Part shown: positions 63,619-64,000 of the stretch, in pieces
Layout: every line of letters starts with the position of its first letter
Numbering within the stretch: position 1 is the stretch's first letter
Assembly (NCBI RefSeq): GCF_007990935.1
Contig: NZ_BJXJ01000002.1
Span: 162,424 to 226,423 of the forward strand
From: Vibrio sagamiensis NBRC 104589
Lineage (GTDB): Bacteria > Pseudomonadota > Gammaproteobacteria > Enterobacterales > Vibrionaceae
Direction of reading: 5' to 3'
DNA length: 64,000 nt
Made by a program: the position numbers and the translations under genes
The notes under the pieces: model-generated
Told to the model about the DNA's origin: nothing
What the model saw: only the letters and a program-made list of their open reading frames with translations
The model's database searches: none

Positions 63619-64000
63619 ATGCCATCAAAACACATTCTTGCACTGACCATCGGTTTATCTTTTAGCGCAGCGACCGTTCATGCAGAAGAGTATCGCCAAC
63701 ATGAAGCCCATGTTCATGGCCATGCTGAATTCAACATCGCTCAAGATGGCCATGATCTTCTGATTGAAGTGAAATCACCGGGTGCGGATATCGTCGGTTT
63801 TGAGCACGCCCCACAGGATGCACAGCAAGAAAAAGCACTCACGCTTGCAGTGAACAAACTCAAAGATGCGACTTCTCTTTTCACCATTAACCCGCAAGCA
63901 GACTGTACTCTCGAAGAGGCACGTGTTTCTCATACATTGAATAAGCATCATGAGGAACATAACGATGCCAAGCATGGACATGAAGATCACGATCATGAAG
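63619..64000 (+). CDS. zrgA: Zinc-binding protein ZrgA (DUF2796), partial
   Basis: The first 127 codons are present; the gene continues past the window. Start at the ATG with AAAGGA nine bases upstream. A signal peptide (MPSKHILALTIGLSFSAATVHA) is followed by HEAHVHGHAEFNIAQDG, the DUF2796 signature, and a His/Asp-rich stretch (NKHHEEHNDAKHGHEDHDHE). ZrgA is the exported zinc-uptake component of the V. cholerae zrgABCDE system. Located 146 bp after the DUF2607 gene. Confidence 0.88.
   Translation, partial: MPSKHILALTIGLSFSAATVHAEEYRQHEAHVHGHAEFNIAQDGHDLLIEVKSPGADIVGFEHAPQDAQQEKALTLAVNKLKDATSLFTINPQADCTLEEARVSHTLNKHHEEHNDAKHGHEDHDHE

Overview
This window looks like chromosome 1 of a Vibrio. 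The gene order (yqeY-dnaG-rpoD, glmS-DeoR-pykF, ilvIH, leuO-leuABCD, lptD-surA-pdxA-rsmA-apaGH, folA, obgE-rpmA-rplU-ispB, mdh/argR, thiBPQ, mpl-fbp-ppa, tamAB, msrA/ytfJ/ytfK, zrgA) and the protein sequences all fit Vibrionaceae. The base composition is moderately AT-rich. All identifications come from reading the sequence; no database search was run.

Layout. 1-4204 is the macromolecular-synthesis region: the end of yqeY, dnaG, rpoD and a tRNA-Ile2 (CAU). 4205-10798 is a variable accessory block. It holds a secreted protein of unknown function, a DUF481 outer-membrane protein, an unrecognised ORF with a ragged 5' end, and a 2975-bp Tn7-like element (7824-10798) exactly at attTn7, 24 bp past the glmS stop. 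10823-20915 is core metabolism (glmS, DeoR regulator, pykF, GntR regulator, ilvIH, acyl-CoA ligase). 21251-27958 is the leucine locus, with leuO divergent from a leader peptide/attenuator and leuABCD. 28121-36958 runs from a DUF547 protein and djlA through the lptD-surA-pdxA-rsmA-apaG-apaH series. 37104-43117 carries folA, obgE, rpmA, rplU, ispB, a small unknown protein, mdh and argR. 43517-50804 holds a TAXI-type TRAP transporter and thiBPQ under a TPP riboswitch. 51049-62955 is ubiX, mpl, fbp, ppa, ytfP, tamBA, msrA, ytfK-like and ytfJ. The window ends in a zinc-uptake locus (DUF2607 gene, zrgA) behind a 41-bp palindrome with a Zur-box core.

The most unusual region is the Tn7-like element. 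Both ends start TGTCGG and carry arrays of a ~20-bp repeat laid out like Tn7 TnsB sites: three spaced sites on the left, three sites at 21-bp intervals on the right, with the right end facing glmS. No tns genes lie between the ends. The cargo is one tight operon: an arginase-family protein with a Cys at the position of a metal-binding His, a 40-residue peptide, an EamA exporter, and an 18-codon stub resembling the N-terminus of a cysteine synthase-type enzyme. The stub abuts the right end, as if the rest of that gene and the transposition genes were lost in one deletion. I infer a non-autonomous Tn7-like island carrying the remains of a small amino-acid-derived metabolite pathway.

Several regulatory RNAs and sites can be read directly: the leucine attenuator, the TPP riboswitch, the Zur palindrome, a long-range stem next to the pykF ribosome-binding site, and a family of short palindromic intergenic repeats.
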